Source: Ephydatia muelleri (Eukaryota > Porifera > Demospongiae > Spongillida > Spongillidae). Taken from it: a stretch of DNA of 64,000 nt. The stretch is from NCBI GenBank assembly GCA_013339895.1, contig JABACO010000013.1, forward strand, positions 2,978,805-3,042,804, read 5' to 3'. Position 1 is the stretch's first letter; every line of letters begins with the position of its first letter. Shown in pieces: positions 33,960-46,258 of this stretch. Made by a program: the position numbers and the translations under genes. Below the pieces are notes generated by a model, which worked only from the letters and a program-made list of their open reading frames with translations, did not search any database and had not been told where the DNA came from.

Positions 33960-33984
33960 ATGAACGAACGAACGAACGAACGAA
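33960..33984. repeat. (GAAC)n microsatellite
   Basis: GAACGAACGAACGAACGAAC in the 5' region of Transib copy 1; also at 60435-60460 in copy 2. Confidence 0.95.
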
Positions 33985-34783
33985 CTTCGATCACCGATGC
34001 ACAGAAAGGATACAATCACTATCACTTCAAAACTAGCCGTTACAAATGTTTGCACACACGTCTTAAATACATGAGTATATGCGCCGCAGGCCAGCAAGCA
34101 CACGCAGGCCTCTAAAACACGGGCTGTATTGTGTTATTGTCCGCACACAACAAAAGGACAGCGTGGTGTAGCGTTGTGAAAGGCCCAGGTGCCAGTAAGT
34201 CTCGCAAGTCTTATTCCCACGGTCCACTCTTGTGTTAAATGTATGTTATTAATGAAATTATTATAAACATGGCGCTGTGTATACTGCTGTTGTTTTTAAC
34301 TTTTGTCGCTCTAACTTAGAACGCGGCGGGAGGCGGCGCCTATGTTGCTAGTGCCAAATGATGGTTAATCGTAGTTATGTGTCATATATGGCTCAGATGG
34401 CTGTAGATTCGATTAGAAATGAGTTTAAACTTGGTACGAGTACAATTTTTGAATAATATTTGTGGAAAATCTTTAAAAATTCACGTCTTCAATATAACCA
34501 AACACTACAAATTAGTATCATTAGAAACAGGAGACAAAATGCTATGTAGTAAACATATATATAACTCAATCCTTTATGATTCCAACAAAATATAATTACC
34601 TTTACACTTTTAATAAAATTCTCCTTGTTTATGCTTTGGCGGACTGTCACTTATTAACCATAAACATTATGGAAATTTTTCCTGCAGATTATAGTGCTGC
34701 AAGGTGTTATAAAAAAAAAAAAAAAAAAAAACATATCCATTATACCCTACTTAAATGTCGGGGTCCTAACCCACTGTGCATTC

Positions 34784-34808
34784 CTTCTCCCTCTCCCTTT
34801 TTGCCTCT

Positions 34809-34843
<35 letters not shown>

Positions 34844-36060
34844 CATCCTATGCCTACCTCATGTGGTCACTGCTTTACTGTGGCTACCCATCATCTCCAT
34901 CTACATGTAGTGATCGTGTCAAATGGCCTCTTTTCCCTCTCTGGATCCAATCAAGAGAAGACTGCCTGGTCCTCACGTAAGGTAATTGTACTAGGGCTTA
35001 CCACATCACTGTAGTCACTCCTATTCTTCTATGTAGTCTTCTCACTGTACTCACCTGACTGTGGTCATTTCATTTGTGGTCCTCACATGGACACCTCAGT
35101 GGGCCCCCTCACTAGTGTCATCTCACTGGTGCTCTCCCTCACTGGGGTCACCTCTCAAAGTCACTCCTCATTCTTGCTATGGTCATTTTCACACTGTGGT
35201 CACATTCTATGATTACCTCTTCATTGTGAGCCATCTTTTACTAGGGTCACCTCTCTGTGAGCACCTCATTGTATTCATCACTGTGGTCTCCTCACTGCAG
35301 TCACCTTCACACTGGCCAAGGTCACCTCTTCATTGTGATCACTGTGGTTTATTGTGATCATGTGACACTTATCTCATCATTTCTGGTGGTCAATTTGGTT
35401 CCTCACATGTTTGCATACACAATTGGAGGGTGGGTGGCTTCACATGCACATTTCATGTATCCATAACACATCATGACTTGCTCCTTTCTCAAACACTTTA
35501 TTGATGCCATGAATATGATTGCTTACAGTGAGCCTTCAGATGACAGCTGGTGTGAATAGTAGATCTAAGTGTGATTTGTGTTGACTTCATCCTTATAATG
35601 CTGTAGTTTGCACATGTATGTGTCGCATTGAACGTGTTGTCTCAAATATTGTAAAGTAAAATCTACAAATGCCTATGGCGTGAAAAACAAGTTAGCTGTT
35701 ATGAATCGAGATTGGAAGTAGGAACCAAGTTCGTTACACACATCAACACAAAGTTATTATTTTCCATGTTCTACTAGTTATGCAACCCTTCTCCTATGTT
35801 GTTAGTAATCCACCAGAACCAACATGTGTTCCTGTAGTGTCATTCTCCACCCTCCTTCCCCCCTCCTTCCCCCCATGTCATCCTATATAACAGTCACAGA
35901 GAATGGTGTGTTTGATTGTGAACTACAGAGATACCTGCTCTTGAAATGTTGCATTGGTTCCAGGACTTCTTATCCGTGTGACCTGATTGTGGGCAGCTGA
36001 CAAATGATTGGTAGGAGTGTTCACTGGATATTATAGCATCAAAATATTACCAGTCTCCAT
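34784..36060. repeat. Segmental block with degenerate GTCACCTC minisatellite, inverted copy at 43.6-44.87 kb
   Basis: Contains a CT run (34820-34845). 34990-35400 holds degenerate repeats of about 16-20 bp built on (G)GTCACCTCACTG. The whole block is reverse-complementary to about 43600-44868. Confidence 0.8.
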
Positions 36061-36889
36061 GACAACAGCAGTGATGTGGGAGACAATGGGAGGCTCAGGA
36101 GCCACACCCACCAACACCTTTTAAGTCAAGACCTCCCTACTCTCTCCAGACCATGTGGACTGGACCAGGGAGGTCAAGGGGGTCCACAAACGACACCTCC
36201 CCTGTTGCAGGGGGAGGAGTTGAAGGCAAGGGGGAAGTTCCTGTTCATTGGCTGCAGTTGGGGTACAGATGTGGCTCCATCCAAGTGAAGCAGAACTTGT
36301 CTGTGGGGAGGCACTGAATCATGTGCTTTGAGGCACAGGCGAATGATGAGAAGAGAGCTGCCAGGTGGCCTGGTTGATATGGGTGATGGTGAATGGATTA
36401 GGGCTGCTGCACGTTTTGTACATGTGTGACTGTGTGGAGTTAATGGTGTACAGCACATGGTGTGTGTGTGTGCGTGTGTGTGTGTGTGTGCGTGTGTGTG
36501 ACTGTGTGGGAGTACTTGCTTTATGTACGTGCTGTGATATGTACACACACGTCATACACATAACACACACACACACACAAATGTCCCGACACACAAACAT
36601 GCATGAACACACACAGATACATCCAAGACTGCACAGCATACGTTAATGTATGCTAGCTATCACGACGCGTAAGCCTGTAACGGTTCCATGTAATTACCCA
36701 GCGTATCCAACTGAGGGGAGAGAGTTTCCTCCACCTATTTCATTTCCACATTGCAGGGTGAAAAACTAACACGAAAGTCATTGTAGTGCGCTCCATTTCG
36801 ATGAATTGCTGTAACGTCCACAAATTTAATATGTTCTCAGTCTATAATTTGTCCACTGGTTGTAATCGGTATCCCTGAGTATTGTCCTT
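36061..36889. other. Intergenic with TG microsatellite; parts duplicated
   Basis: 36380-36640, including (TG)n at 36457-36500, matches 45178-45430 directly. 36650-36890 matches 47125-47510 directly (ACGACGCGTAAG, GAGGGGAGAGAGTTTCCTCC). No gene recognised. Confidence 0.7.
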
Positions 36890-37007
36890 AGTCTGGTACC
36901 CAGGCCCAGATTCGCAACAGTAGCGGGCGGATTACATCACCGCCACGCATAGCGGTGATGTAATCTACCTGCAGCTGTGGGTCTCATTACGAGACTAGCT
37001 TAAGGTT
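36890..37007. repeat. Palindromic short MITE
   Basis: AGTCTGGTACCCAGGCCCAG and GCGGATTACATCACCGCCACG are mirrored by CGGTGATGTAATCTACC and CTCATTACGAGACTAG. Same family as 52391-52485. Confidence 0.8.
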
Positions 37008-38385
37008 GGAAAGGCTAATCGACGTAGTCATACCCAATGATGGGTAAACATTCATGCCACAATAACCAACCAGTGAAAGTGATCTCCAATGATTACATCA
37101 GATAGCTACATGAATCAAGGGTAATAAGGATGACATGCAGCATGGTTGAAACTCTCTGTATCGTTGATTTAGGCTTCATTTTACCTGCCATTGTATGTAC
37201 AGCAGTATGACCACATAATTGTGATTACAAGTCAAAATCGAACAGTGTTTTCAATGCAGATGAAAACAACATGCATGTGCAAAGATATAAGTGTGCCATC
37301 TTCCCTAGTAATATAGAATGAGAAATAACTTCTAGTTTCAGTTAGCCAGCCAAGTTAATTCCACTGACCAAACTAGCGTTCAACTTGTGTGTGCACAGTA
37401 CATGTATTCATCCAGCTCTTTTGAGATCGACTATAGATACCTCAAACCGTATTCTTAACATCTTCCTGTAATTTTAATACAGGGAAGAGCCATGATGTAC
37501 TTTCAAGATGCTCAGTTTAGAGAGGAAAGCTCAGTGCACGTATTCATTATAATTGTTATTTGAGGTCGGCTATTTTATTTCATGGATCCTAACATCATTC
37601 TGTATTTAGATCAACGAGATTAGGATTAATATGTAGTGTACATTCACATTGCGTAGGCCACCAGTGAGAAATGCACAATGCAGCTTGTATTAGTTCTGTT
37701 GCGATAAGCCATTAATAACCACGTTAAACCATATTACTTCATTTATCCTAACATGCTGATAAATTTGATATCGTAATCATTACTTGTGAAAAGGCATGAT
37801 GTACCATCATAATGCTTAGTTCAATGATGAGGTAAGCACAATGCATGCATACTACTACTATTTTGACATTGACTATTAAAAACTAAATTTATCCTAACAT
37901 CCTCCATCATGATTAATGAAGTGATTAAGTGTGATGTAACTTCACATAAAAAGTATATGGCTATTAAACATAACTAATAATCACTTAAACCATGTTAAGT
38001 CGTGGAACCTATCATTATCCCAAATTTGGATCCATATATGAGATTAGAGGGAAGCAGTGATGTATGTCCACAACTTGTAGTTGAATGAGAAAAGCTCATT
38101 GCCAGTATGCGCACTTCACTCTCGTCAGTCGAGCACGCGCTCAAGCATACACAACTCCCAGCCTCGACCACCACCTTCCCCACTCCACCTAACTTCTTGT
38201 TTATTCCGTCCTACCTGTTCGCATGGTATAGGGAAAGCTGTCACAACGCTTTGTTCAATGAGATAAAATGCATGCATACTGCTCTTTTGAGATCGGCTAT
38301 TAAAACTAAATTTATCCTAACATCTTTCTAAGATTATGACTAAACTAAATGGCGGAAAACCTGATCTACATTCACAATTCTTCAT
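37008..38385. repeat. AT-rich degenerate repeat field
   Basis: The words GAGATCGGCTATTAAA and AACTAAATTTATCCTAACATC recur in degraded form near 37425, 37565, 37735, 37870 and 38290. This suggests an old tandem or dispersed repeat. No coding region seen. Confidence 0.5.
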
Positions 38386-38661
38386 CAAGTGAAGAAAAAC
38401 ATTCTTTAACGAGAAAGTTGGTGGATATAGGAATTGGAGGCAAAAAAGGAGGGGAACAAGGTTTTGGGAAAAGGATAATGAGACATACATGTAAATTCTA
38501 TATTTAACACTTCTTTTGGTTACATTACATTAACCCGTGCTAAATATACGATTTTTCTCTCATTTTCCCAAAACCTTGTTCCCCTTCTTTTTACACCACC
38601 TTTGCCTCCAATTCCTATATCCCACCAAATTTCTTGTTAGAGATTTTTTTTTCTTCACTTG
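38386..38661. repeat. Fold-back MITE, diverged FB1 member
   Basis: Arms CAAGTGAAGAAAAACATTCT..., AACGAGAAAGTTGGTGG and GGAACAAGGTTTTGGGAAAA with a loop of about 60 bp. It shares the outer ~45 bp of FB1 but has a different interior. Confidence 0.85.
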
Positions 38662-39006
38662 TACCATCAGGACATAGGAGCCCTGCATGGAGATATTGCA
38701 CATAAGCTGCACTGAAGTGTCACACCAATGCAGCCAGTAATAAACAGCATACACGAACATGTACGACCAGATTAGTGACACAATAGAACCACTTAAACAA
38801 AGCCCTCACACTTTATGTACAAGTATCAATGCTAGAAATGTGCAGATGCTTATAACTGAATACAAGTAGTGCCGGATGCAGGATTAACCCAATGTGTATT
38901 GAGGGATCAGAAAGCTTCCATCAATCTTTGAAAAGGCAACACCCATAGTGCCAGGGGTAGGATATTTGCTCTATCAAGCCGGACATGCAACAAGGCATGC
39001 TTACCA
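38662..39006. other. Intergenic
   Basis: Nothing recognised. Confidence 0.5.
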
Positions 39007-39214
39007 GAAACCACTTCTCATTTCACCGTGGAATTTCTCATTCGCCTTTTTTTAAAATCTGCTCGTAATGCTTAAAAGATCTTGAAAATTATTATCTTTA
39101 TTGCTTACATTCACCAGAATCTGGTGAATGTAAGCAATTATAAAGATAATAATTTTCAAGAAATGCTTGAATCTTTTAAGCATTTAAATTCCACGGTGAA
39201 ATGAGAAGTGGTTC
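39007..39214. repeat. Palindromic MITE
   Basis: Arms ACCACTTCTCATTTCACCG, TGCTTAAAAGAT and TTATCTTTATTGCTTACATTC meet at CACCAGAATCTGGTG. Confidence 0.9.
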
Positions 39215-39846
39215 AGAGCTAGGTGCTAAAGTTTGCATGAAGGTACCTAGTAGCGTCTGATCGATGCCAAGTGTTTCCAAAGGGCACTCAAAGCTAGACC
39301 TTAAGCTGTGTGTGCTGTGTTTAAATCGCCATGTACGCATCAGCTACACGTAGACAAAATAAATTTATTTTGTATATAGTATGGTACATGTATACATGTA
39401 CATCGATGGAGTAAGGTTAGAATGCTACCTACCCACGTGTTGCTTAACCTGTTCAGATGGCTCAGTAAGAAAGCGAATATTTTTTTGAAGATATTAAATA
39501 CCAAATTGCTCTGAAGTAGCATCTATAGTAGATGATTTTGATCGATTTCGTCTACCTTAGATGGTCTGTCGATTTAACACTAAAGATAGCTGTGACATTT
39601 TTGTAACTTACATATGCGGCGATCATTATGAAGCAAAAAGTTGCGAACGCTACGTTTATGAGGTTAAACTATGACCTCTTATTTACTCTGCCATCAAGGA
39701 CAGATAAACAATTGACTAGGTTGTATATCCCAAAGTAATTTTAAAATATGACTTTTGTTCTGCAGAACTTAGTTACAAATTACCAGGTAGTATTCACATA
39801 TAGCTCCTAAATAAATAACTGTCCAGATGTGCCTCACATCGGTTAA
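39215..39846. other. Intergenic
   Basis: Nothing recognised; AT-rich. Confidence 0.5.
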
Positions 39847-40089
39847 TTAACCACCAATTAGATAACTACTCACCACAATGTCCGTGATCAGTGTATGCAC
39901 ACAGGCAGACGTCACAGACCACAAGGAGGTCCTTGAAATACCATCTGGCCTTTTACCATCTGATCTAGCTACTCCAGAAGGCTCCAAACGAGCAGGTAAT
40001 GTTGCAGCTGACAGGGCTCTGTGGATGATGTCGTTTAACTGACCTTCACTCCATCTACAGCTGAGGCCATGAGTAGCAAGGTCATTCAC
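39847..40089 (-). pseudogene. Retrotransposon ORF tail fragment
   Basis: Reads LATHGLSCRWSEGQ, LNDIIHRALSAATLP and RLEPSGVARSDGKRPDGIS, the same block found at 51840-51650. It is cut off before the following WDATCxDTLAPSH block. From memory this is the region downstream of reverse transcriptase in many aquatic-animal non-LTR-like elements. Confidence 0.65.
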
Positions 40090-40341
40090 GTGAGAACCAC
40101 AATGATTTAATATGCTTATTGGTAATTATTGACAGCTTATCTATTAAATAGCATAGCCATAGCTGTAATACATGCATCGTGCTTATCTCATTGCGTTGAA
40201 CCAAGCACTAAGATTGCACATCATGGCTTTTCTACTTAATGATGATCATGATTTCATTCAACTAGACAAGTCAACATGTTAAGTTCCGTGCCTTTATAAG
40301 TTGGAGGTGATTAAATTACCAATGGCCTATACCTCAAACTG
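40090..40341. other. Intergenic
   Basis: Nothing recognised. Confidence 0.5.
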
Positions 40342-40664
40342 CAGTGGCGTAGTGTGATTGTTGAGCGCCCGGGGACATAATGCACTAATGGCGCTGGGGG
40401 GGGGGGGGGGGGGGGGGGGGCCGTACCTAGCGGAAAAAGAGGAAAGGGGAAGCCGGAGGAGCCTTATATGAACAGGTTTACAACCCTCCCCCCCCCCCCT
40501 CCCCCCCGCCCCCCTGTATCTGCCCATGCGTTCGTGAGTTCTCGTTGACGCGATAATTAATTCAGTATCTCTCATCTATTTCAGCGCCCCCTCAACCTGC
40601 GCCCTGGGACATATGTCCCCCACCCCCCACCCCCACCCCACCACACCTCGCTACTCCACTGCCC
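40342..40664. mobile_element. hAT-like MITE with G and C homopolymers
   Basis: The ends CAGTGGCGTAGTG and, inverted, CAGTGGAGTAGCG bracket a G-run (40397-40420) and C-runs (40487-40513). CAGTGGCGTAG is a common hAT terminus. No TSD recognised. Confidence 0.55.
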
Positions 40665-40986
40665 TTAAAGAATACATGCTATGTGCTTTGCTCATGGAAG
40701 TAAGCAGCGTGAATGTACATCACGCCTTACAGACTTTCATTAAACATAATCTCATACCGGAAGATGGTTCCATGTGGTTAACGAGGATAATTATTTCAAA
40801 AGAACAGTGGTATGTGTGCATCACGTCTTATCACTGATTAATCATAATGTCAGTGATCTATATACAGGAAGATGAGCGGTTCCATGAATTAATAGAGTTT
40901 AACATGGTTATTGGGAAAGTATTTATGAAAATATACAAAGAATGACATCACTCATATCACCATCGACAGCAATCCGTACTCAAAAA

Positions 40987-43261
40987 CTATGTTGTAGAGT
41001 CCATGCGAACATCTTCAACAACCGCAAGTGCTTTAGGATCTAGCATGAGCGTAACTTTCAGACAATGAGCAGGTGGTGACACGTAATGCTCATTTTGTGC
41101 CATGCAAACGCTGATATTAGATTTACTTCCGAAGTAATCTTTCACCGATTCCTTTCGTTTATTGCTTTTTTTTCCAATTGCATGATCACAGTATGTGAAT
41201 AATAGCTTATTGGCTATTTTTCCATTTTCAAACTGCGTGACTAAATGATCCAACGTGGATACATCTGGATGAAAATACCGTTCACCATTGGTGCTAATGC
41301 AAGCAACTTGGCACATGAAATCATCGTTAAAAAGTATCGTTCTTCTTTGAGCCATGATGAGGCACATCAACATACGTAATTGCATTGGGTATTTTGTACT
41401 CTTTCATACCATGTAGAACTGCACTGCTAGGTGCATCACCAGTAAATAAAGCATTGCAAACAATTTTATTTTGATGCTTTTTGTCAAGGACTGCTAAGTA
41501 GACAACTGCGCTGGCTCGATTTGGGGGCGTTAATGAGCGCTTCATCCATGAACGAGCTTCTGTAGCTGCAACTTCGGTAGGGGCTAAAAGTTGTAGAGTG
41601 ATTTTGAAATTTTCATCTATATCAGGTAAATCAATCTCTTCACCAATTCGAAGAGCTTTTGCACAATTCTTCTCTTTTGCCGCCTCCCACACAATGATGC
41701 CGCCTTTTGTTGCATGTTTAGAAACAGGAGCATTTTCAGGAGGGGGATCCAAACAGTAGAGCTGTTTAACAAACGCATCATTAGGTGCTGTTCGAATAAG
41801 TCTCTCAATGCCACTAAGATGATCAATATCTTGGTGTGTCAAAATGACAACATCTAAACATTCATTGGTGGGTAAACGGCTAACTACAGGCCAAAAGCAA
41901 GGTTCAGTCTTGCTAATCCCACCATCAATTAGAATATTTACACCTTTAAAGCGAAATAATGTGCTGTCACCACAGCCTGCAGGAAAACAATAGATTGTGG
42001 GATTGTTTGCTGTACCTAAAAAATTTTCGTTTGCACGTTGTAGTTGAACATCGCTCTTTCCACGGCCTACATTAGAAGATTTAAGACTCACTAGATACTT
42101 TTTTAATTCGCCAGAGATGATTGGATTGTAAAGATCCATAAGAACTCCAGATGGATCCAGCTCACCGATAGAAAAAGGAAAAAAATGCATCGGCAATTCA
42201 TCCTTGGTGAAGGATTTTGATGGAAACATCCTGATCTCTGATTTTGAGCATTCAACTATACATTTCGTCAAAAACTTGTTCGCCTCCTCATACACTTCCA
42301 GTTCTGATTCCAGTGGCTGGGAAATGGCACGTTTAATTAATCACTTCTTTCAGACCAACCAACTGTCCCAATTCTTTTTTCAACGACTGCAAAGGGTGTC
42401 TTTGAATCATTGCATCTGCATACAATTCTGGATTCTGTGGCGATTCCAGTTCTGATTCCTCATCTGATTCATCTGGTTTCAACATCACTTCCAGCATTCC
42501 CAAGAAACTCCCATCGGTCATCCCAACAGCCTTAGCAAAACGTAAGCCATAACAAGAATCCAGATAGACTTTTAAATTACCACCAAATCGACGACTTTCA
42601 TTTTTTTGACAACTTTCAATGAACTGACAGAGATCTTCTCCTGTGTAAGAACAATCTTCAGACAAAAACCAGCTCCCGTCCTCGAATGCATGACCCGAGT
42701 AATAAATATTAACATCAAGCGAAGGAACGGCTGTCAAATGTTCTTTCATCTTTTTTTCTAATACTTGCTTGTTTGGAGTATTCAGCAGAACGAAAGCCCC
42801 TTTGTCATTGTAAATCTCTGAGATACCATAATTGACCGCAAGTGTTGTTGGAAAGTCCAAACCAGCTTGATGCGCAATAATCGCAACATCACGCTCAAGA
42901 TCGTTCTCTAAACCTTCGGCTTCACCCAAGATCAAAAAGTGGAGCGCTTTACCCACTTGGCAAACAAGATTGACTACTCTCTCTATCCAACCATCATTTC
43001 CTGCAGTACAACTCACTGGCGTTTCAAATGACCCATGCACAACCCATACCTGCGCACTGTCGATGCTAGTGTCGTAAGAAGACGAGGTTTGGTTCGATAA
43101 GCACCATGAGAATTCCAGCGATTCAGTTGTGTTTGTAGCACATTGTACGTTTCCATTGACAGTGATGATGGCAAAATAATATTTGTTCCGAGCGTTTTTC
43201 TTTCGTTATCTAAGAACGTTTTCAATTCTGGAGGGAAAAGGTACTCCGTAGGTACTGCCAT
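40987..43261 (-). CDS. Caspase-like peptidase fused to ComEC-type metallo-beta-lactamase
   Basis: Intronless gene, ATG 43261 (MAVPTEYLFPPELKTFLD), TAG at 40987. The N-terminal region (~1-110) has no family assigned. The caspase-like domain (about 42980-42500) opens with KALHFLILG. It has the catalytic-type His in VNIYYSGHAFEDGSWFLSED and Cys in KVYLDSCYG, the clan CD dyad. An acidic linker (ESDEESELESPQ) follows. The MBL domain (about 42000-41230) has the metal motif LTHQDIDHLSG, a further Asp in FTGDAPSS and VPHHGSKKND, then RYFHPDVSTLDHL, as in ComEC/Rec2. Three single-base frame breaks (about 43196-43200 in an A-run, about 42337, and about 41340) separate long clean frames. They could be assembly errors or recent decay. 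Domain order and lack of introns suggest descent from a bacterial conflict-type effector (inference). Confidence 0.75.
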
Positions 43262-45145
43262 GTTGGTTACGTGTTCGTCACGTGACCTTGACCACAACAT
43301 GCCACTGCAGTATCAGGAGGAATTACAGTTGGTTGGCTGAGTTCGGGCTACTGTAACCACCTTTTGTTTATAATCAAAATAATAATGTTTCTTAACATTG
43401 CTCCCTAATATGTCTTCATAGGTATTAATTGCAATGGGGTACGAAAGTTTTTGTACAAATAATTATAAGCAACAAATCCACAACACTCTGTATTTTAGGC
43501 TGTCCTTTGTGAGCTGCAATGCTGAAAGAACTAATATCCAGCATCCATTGCTCTTCCGTAAACAACTCCATTGTTATACCTGCACAGGGAAGTAATTTCA
43601 GCAGATCACAAATAATATTTTGATGCTATAATATCCAGTGAACACTCCTACCAATCATTTGTCAGATGCCCACAATCAGGTCACATGGATAAGAAGTCCT
43701 CGAATCAATGCGGTATCTCTGTAGTTAACAATCAAACACACCATTCACTGTGTCTGTTATATCAGATGACATGGGGAGGGGGTGGAGGGGGTGGAGAACG
43801 ACAATACAGGAACACATGTTGGTTCGGGTGGATTACTAACAACATAGGAGAAGGGTTGCATAACTAGTAGAACATGGAAAATAACTTTGTGTTGATGTGT
43901 GTAACGAACTTGGCTCCTACTTCCAATCTCGAGAAATTCATAACAGCTAACTTGTTTTTCACGCCATAGGCATGTGTAGATTTTACTTTACACAACTGGA
44001 CAATATTAGTAACTATTTGAGACAACAGTTCAATGCGACACATACATGTGCAAACTACAGCATTATAAGGATGAAGTCAACACAAATCACACAGACATCT
44101 ACGATTCACACCAGCTGTAATCTGAAGGCTCACTGTAAGCAATCATATTCATGGCATCAATAAAGTATTGAAAGCAAGTCATGATGTGTTATGGATACAT
44201 GAAATGTGCATGTGAAGCCACCCACCCTCCAATTGTGTATGCAAACATCTGAGGAACCAAATTGATCACCAGATAAGTGTCACATGACCACAATAAACCA
44301 CAGTGACCACAATGAAGAGGTCACCTTGGCCAGTGTGAAAGTGACTGCAGTGAGGAGACCACAGTGATGAATACAATGAGGTGTTCACTGAGAGGTGACC
44401 CTAGTAAAAGATGGAGAGGTAATCATAGAATATGACCACAGTATGTAAATGACCATAGTAAGAATGAGACAACGAGATAAGGAGTGACTTTGAGAGGTGA
44501 CCCCAGTGAGGGAGAGCACCAGTGAGATGACACTAGTGAGGGGACCCACTGAGGTGTCCATGTGAGGACCACAAATGAAATGACCACAGTCAGGTGAGTA
44601 CAGTGAGAAGACTACATAGAAGAATAGGAGTGACTACAGTGATGAGGTAAGCCCTAGTACAATTACCTTACGTGAGGACCAGGCAGTCTTCTCTTGATTG
44701 GATCCAGAGAGGGAAAGAGTCAATTTGACACGATCACTACATGTAGATGGAGAGGATGGGTGTGGGTAAATAAGTAAGAAGGGAGGGAGGGAGGGAGGGA
44801 GGGAGACAGAGAGAGAGAGAGAGAGAGAGGGGGGAGGGGGAGGGGAGAGGCACAGGGGGGAGGGAGAGGGAATGGTAGACTACATTGTATGTAAAACTGA
44901 TTCTGCCATTCAGAACTAAGTAAGCTTGAATCTAATAAATACAACCAAACATAACAATATTAATTACTCATAAAACAAGAGCTCCTCTCCCTCTTCCCTT
45001 CTCCCCACGCACCTACGTGGAGGTTAGCATGATGTGATGGAGGATGGTGTTCTGCAGCCATACATCTGGCCAGAGAGAAAGACTATCAATATAGTGATTG
45101 CCTCGTGGTGAATGTTGTAAGTGAAGGGTCTGTAACATTGGAAAC
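43262..45145. repeat. Duplicated intergenic block (partly inverted copy of 32-36 kb)
   Basis: 43310-43566 repeats 32003-32240 directly. 43600-44868 repeats 34784-36060 inverted. 44875-45145 repeats 32455-32735 inverted. The GAATG at 44870-44874 is the empty site of Transib copy 1. GA-rich runs lie at 44780-44865. Confidence 0.8.
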
Positions 45146-45596
45146 ACCAATGTGGAGTGTACCAGACACAGGACACACACAGGATGGTGAATGGATTAGG
45201 GCTGCTGCACGTTTTGTACATGTGTGACTGTGTGGAGTTAATGGCATACAGCACATGGTGTGTGTGTGTGTGTGTGTGTGCGTGTGTGTGGAGTACTTGC
45301 TTTATGCACGTGCTATGATATGTACACACCGGTCATACACATAACATACACACACAAATATCCCGACACACATACATGCATGAACACACACAGTGGCACA
45401 CACACACAGATACATCCAAGACTGCACAACATACTTTAATGTGCTCAAAACCACTGGCACGAGCAAATAGGATTGTCTGAAAACCATTCTGATGTATAGA
45501 AGGAACTGCCAATTCAACGGCCACACTGTGCCTGTATCCATGGAAACTTCATCTCTAACCCAGTCAATACTATGAAACCACATGACAGGTGATGTA

Positions 45597-45632
<36 letters not shown>

Positions 45633-45910
45633 TGCCCTAATTTCAAGAATAGTATCATCCACTCCTATTTTTGGGCTACAATCACTGTGGATATCTCCAA
45701 CACCATTCGATTTCTTTAATTTATAATTTCAAGAGAGAGAGAGACAGCATTATATATACAGTTCCCATGGTAAACAATGGCATGGCTAGCTTTGAGAGTG
45801 AGAGTGCATCTCTATTTAATGAGCACTCATAGACACGAGATGACCATTGACATAAAGTAAAGATACCCTGCTAAATATGCTATTCTAAGCAAGAGTTTTG
45901 TGTTTTTTCT
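45146..45910. other. Intergenic with TG/CA tracts
   Basis: 45178-45430 duplicates 36380-36640. (TG)n lies at 45258-45290 and 45599-45627. Minus-strand 45430-45560 has a frame AVELAVPSIHQNGFQTILFA with splice-like edges; it is unrecognised and possibly an exon. Confidence 0.5.
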
Positions 45911-45911
45911 T

Positions 45912-46258
45912 AGGTATGGGAGAGTAGGGTAATTGGGAGAAAGGTTAGGTATGGGAGAGTAGGGTAATTGGGAGAAAGGTTAGGTATGGGAGAGTAGGGT
46001 AATTGGGAGAAAGGTTAGGTATGGGAGAGTAGGGTAATTGGGAGAAAGGTTAGGTATGGGAGAGTAGGGTAATTGGGAGAAAGGTTAGGTATGGGAGAGT
46101 AGGGTAATTGGGAGAAAGGTTAGGTATGGGAGAGTAGGGTAATTGGGAGAAAGGTTAGGTATGGGAGAGTAGGGTAATTGGGAGAAAGGTTAGGTATGGG
46201 AGAGTAGGGTAATTGGGAGAAAGGTTAGGTATGGGAGAGTAGGGTAATTGGGAGAAAG
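45912..46258. repeat. 35-bp tandem repeat, ~10 near-identical copies
   Basis: The unit is AGGTATGGGAGAGTAGGGTA plus ATTGGGAGAAAGGTT, repeated with almost no variation. Confidence 0.97.

Larger units (their letters stand above)
32736..34778 (-). mobile_element. Transib-type transposon, copy 1 (2043 bp)
   Basis: The ends are CACAGTGGTTTA (left) and, inverted, CACAGTGGGTTA (right). The 5-bp TSD is CATTC (32731-32735 and 34779-34783). The inverted duplicate at 44870-44874 shows the same locus without insertion, with a single GAATG. The CAC(A/T)(A/G)TG-type heptamer start and a 5-bp TSD are Transib hallmarks. The encoded C-terminus fits the family. At 2.0 kb it is shorter than full-length Transibs. 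Confidence 0.85.

Noticed and set aside
36076..36288. Open frame rich in Pro/Gln on the plus strand
   Set aside because: No family motif and no splice support; part of duplicated non-coding DNA.
40987..43261. Bacterial contamination in the assembly
   Set aside because: Flanked on both sides by animal repeats that recur elsewhere in the window; no bacterial neighbours.
45912..46258. CRISPR-like array
   Set aside because: Units are contiguous 35-mers with no spacers, in a eukaryotic genome.
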